This document shows positions 60,705-62,569 of a stretch of DNA of 62,569 bases, piece by piece. Source of the DNA: Palsa-459 sp035937595 (GTDB taxonomy: Bacteria > Actinomycetota > Acidimicrobiia > Acidimicrobiales > RAAP-2); NCBI GenBank assembly GCA_035937595.1, contig DASZHS010000066.1:1-62569 (forward strand), read 5' to 3'. The translations under genes were made by a program, and so were the position numbers. Every line of letters starts with the position of its first letter. Position 1 is the first letter of the stretch. The notes under the pieces were generated by a model, which was not told the origin of the DNA, did not search any database, and saw only the letters and a list, made by a program, of their open reading frames with translations.

Positions 60705-62179
60705 CCACGACCGAGCAGTCCGTCGACAACACCAAGGCGCGTCCGAGCGAGCGTGCCACGAGCGAGATCGACGACGGCGTCACCGATGGGATCACCGACA
60801 TCACGCGGGACGACGCCACCCACGCGCTCTCCGAGCGGGCCCGCAAGCACCTCTGGATGCACTTCTCCAACATGGGGACGTACTCTGAGGACGTCGAGGT
60901 GCCGATCATGGTCCGAGGCGAGGGCGCCTACGTCTACGACTCACGCGGGCACCGCTACCTGGACGGCCTCTCGGGGCTGTTCGCGAGCCAGCTGGGCCAC
61001 GGTCGGACGGACATCGCCGAGGCCGCGGCGCGCCAGGCGAGCCAGCTCGGGTACTTCCCTTTGTGGACCTACGCCCACCCGACGGCGATCGAGCTCGCCG
61101 AGAAGCTCGCGTCACTGACGCCCGGCGACCTCAACCGGGTGTTCTTCACCTCGGGCGGGTCCGAAGCCGTCGAGAGCGCGTGGAAGCTCGCGCGCCAGTA
61201 CCACCGGCTCCAGGGCGACCACGACCGCTACAAGGTGATCAGCCGCGACATCGCGTACCACGGCACGACGCTCGGCGCGCTGACGGTCACGAGCGTGATC
61301 CCCTATCGCACCCCATTCGAGCCGCTCGTCCCCGGGGGGATCAAGGTCCCGAACACGAACCTGTACCGCGCCCGCGAGCACGGCGACGACGCCGCGGCGT
61401 TCGGTCGGTGGTCCGCGGACCAGATCGAAGAGGCGATCCTGCGCGAGGGCGCCGAGACCGTCGCGGCGGTCTTCTTGGAGCCCGTCCAGAACGCCGGCGG
61501 CTGCTTCACGCCACCTCCCGGGTACTTCCAGCGTGTCCGGGAGATCTGCGACCGCCACGGCGTGCTGCTCGTCTCCGACGAGGTCATCTGCGCGTTCGGT
61601 CGGCTCGGCACGTGGTTCGGCGGCCAGAAGTACGACTACCTCCCCGACATGATCACCTGCGCCAAGGGCATGACGTCGGGGTACGCGCCGCTCGGCGCCC
61701 TCCTCGTCAACGACCGGGTCGCCGCGCCGTTCTTCGAGGGTGGCAACACGTTCCTGCACGGCCTCACCTTCGCGGGCCATCCCGTGAGCTGCGCGATCGC
61801 GCTCAAGAGCATCGAGATCTTCGAGACCGAGCAGATCCTCGCGCACGTCTCGGGGCTCGAGGGCTACGTCCAGGCAGGGCTCGAGTCGCTCCGCGAGCTG
61901 CCCATCGTGGGCGACGTCCGCGGGACCGGGTTCTTCTGGGGCATCGAGCTCGTGCGCGACCAGGCGACGCGCGCGACCTTCGAGCACGACGAGGCGGAGC
62001 GGCTGCTGCGCGGGTTCGTCTCGCCCGAGCTCTTCCGCCGCGGGCTCATCTGCCGGTCCGACGACCGCGGCGATCCCGTCGTCCAGGTCGCCCCGCCGCT
62101 CATCTGCGAGAAGGCCGAGATCGACTTCATGGTCGGCACGCTCCGCGAGGTGCTGGCCGAGGCATCGACCAAGCGCTAG
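60701..62179 (+). CDS. Class III aminotransferase (putrescine/omega-amine type)
   Basis: A 492-residue PLP enzyme. Motifs are WMHFSNMGTYSEDVEVPIMV, GHRYLDGLSGLFASQLGHGR, FFTSGGSEAVESAWKLARQY, SDEVICAFGRLGTWFG and the PLP lysine in ITCAKGMTSGYAPLGALLV. This matches actinobacterial omega-amine:pyruvate or putrescine aminotransferases. With the aldehyde dehydrogenase it would convert putrescine to GABA, producing alanine. The substrate assignment is from context. Confidence 0.88.
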   Translation: MTTTEQSVDNTKARPSERATSEIDDGVTDGITDITRDDATHALSERARKHLWMHFSNMGTYSEDVEVPIMVRGEGAYVYDSRGHRYLDGLSGLFASQLGHGRTDIAEAAARQASQLGYFPLWTYAHPTAIELAEKLASLTPGDLNRVFFTSGGSEAVESAWKLARQYHRLQGDHDRYKVISRDIAYHGTTLGALTVTSVIPYRTPFEPLVPGGIKVPNTNLYRAREHGDDAAAFGRWSADQIEEAILREGAETVAAVFLEPVQNAGGCFTPPPGYFQRVREICDRHGVLLVSDEVICAFGRLGTWFGGQKYDYLPDMITCAKGMTSGYAPLGALLVNDRVAAPFFEGGNTFLHGLTFAGHPVSCAIALKSIEIFETEQILAHVSGLEGYVQAGLESLRELPIVGDVRGTGFFWGIELVRDQATRATFEHDEAERLLRGFVSPELFRRGLICRSDDRGDPVVQVAPPLICEKAEIDFMVGTLREVLAEASTKR

Positions 62180-62182
62180 GGA

Positions 62183-62569
62183 GTGGGCGCCCCCCACGCC
62201 TCGGTCTGGTGGGCGACGCTCGACGCGCCGCCGGTGGCCCGGGCACCCCTCGACGGCGACCGCGACGTCGACGTCGCCGTCGTCGGGGCGGGGTTCACGG
62301 GGCTGTGGACCGCGCTCGGCCTCGTGCGGCGCGACCCGCACCTCCGCGTCGTGGTCCTCGAGGCCGACGTGGCCGGCGCCGGGGCGTCGGGCCGCAACGG
62401 CGGGTGGGCCTCGGCGCTCTACCCGATCGAGTTCGCGAGGGTCGCCGCCGAGGCCGGCGACGACGCGATGCGGCGCCTCCGCCTCGCCTTGCGCGAGGCG
62501 GTCGTCGGGCTCCGCGATGAGGCGGACGCCGAGGGCATCGCGTTCGACTACCACCGCGGCGGCACGGTC
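62183..62569 (+). CDS. FAD-dependent amine oxidoreductase (DadA/PuuB-like), 3' partial
   Basis: The frame from GTG 62183 runs open to the right edge, 129 codons. It has the N-terminal VWWATLDAPPVARAPL, the FAD-binding DVAVVGAGFTGLWTALGLV, then EADVAGAGASGRNGGWASAL, the signature of DAO-type oxidases such as PuuB and related gamma-glutamylputrescine oxidases. It lies 3 bases after the aminotransferase stop, with AGGGA as a weak ribosome site. It is probably part of the polyamine operon; the rest of the gene is outside the window. Confidence 0.85.
   Translation, partial: MGAPHASVWWATLDAPPVARAPLDGDRDVDVAVVGAGFTGLWTALGLVRRDPHLRVVVLEADVAGAGASGRNGGWASALYPIEFARVAAEAGDDAMRRLRLALREAVVGLRDEADAEGIAFDYHRGGTV

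Overview
The window is high-GC DNA with many GTG starts and dense, often overlapping genes. It looks like an actinobacterial chromosome. A split LigD/Ku end-joining set, a PASTA kinase, a type-2-looking isoleucyl-tRNA synthetase, DUF1326/DUF2182 genes and secreted repeat proteins fit a deep-branching class such as Acidimicrobiia, but the class is an inference. I saw no rRNA, tRNA, CRISPR array or plasmid/phage structural genes.

Layout. 1-3.4 kb: non-homologous end joining (LigD phosphoesterase-ligase running in from the left edge, a separate LigD polymerase, and convergent Ku). 3.5-13.6 kb: accessory enzymes and small proteins (Tat-exported intradiol dioxygenase, pterin-dehydratase/VOC fusion, ASCH, DUF1801, esterase, EamA transporter, DUF1326-DUF2182 pair, SRPBCC, DUF1905). 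14.0-14.7 kb: secreted collagen-like protein. 14.8-19.6 kb: a small, decaying integrative element. It is bounded by a 20-bp direct repeat (19/20 identical) whose right copy covers the stop codon of an acyl-CoA dehydrogenase gene. It holds an excisionase-like gene, a tyrosine integrase broken by one in-frame TAG, a DUF4160 remnant with an intact DUF2442 gene, and a secreted eight-repeat CX5C protein.

19.6-33.5 kb is core metabolism: acyl-CoA dehydrogenase, IlvE, GreA, SerA, an aspartate-type aminotransferase, divergent SerC, and gatC-gatA-gatB coupled to an esterase by GTGA overlaps. 33.5-45.1 kb is a long minus-strand run: aldehyde dehydrogenase, cysteine desulfurase, MnmA, LigA, PASTA kinase, a Cys-motif protein, a membrane protein, SDR and an MFS exporter. 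45.1-55.7 kb holds a sirtuin, a YceI/MarR divergent pair with overlapping promoters, IleRS, GNAT, a glutathione peroxidase-HAD-DUF885 operon, a universal stress protein and an M48 peptidase.

55.7-62.6 kb reads as a polyamine (putrescine) catabolic locus: APC permease, alanine dehydrogenase, gamma-aminobutyraldehyde-type dehydrogenase, divergent Lrp regulator, class III aminotransferase and an FAD oxidoreductase cut by the right edge. The proposed logic is uptake, pyruvate-dependent transamination, aldehyde oxidation, and recycling of the alanine formed back to pyruvate.

The strongest candidates for something undescribed are the integrative element with its broken integrase and repeat-protein cargo, the eight-unit CX5C protein with a propeller-like closing strand, and the fully overlapping symmetric promoters between yceI and marR.
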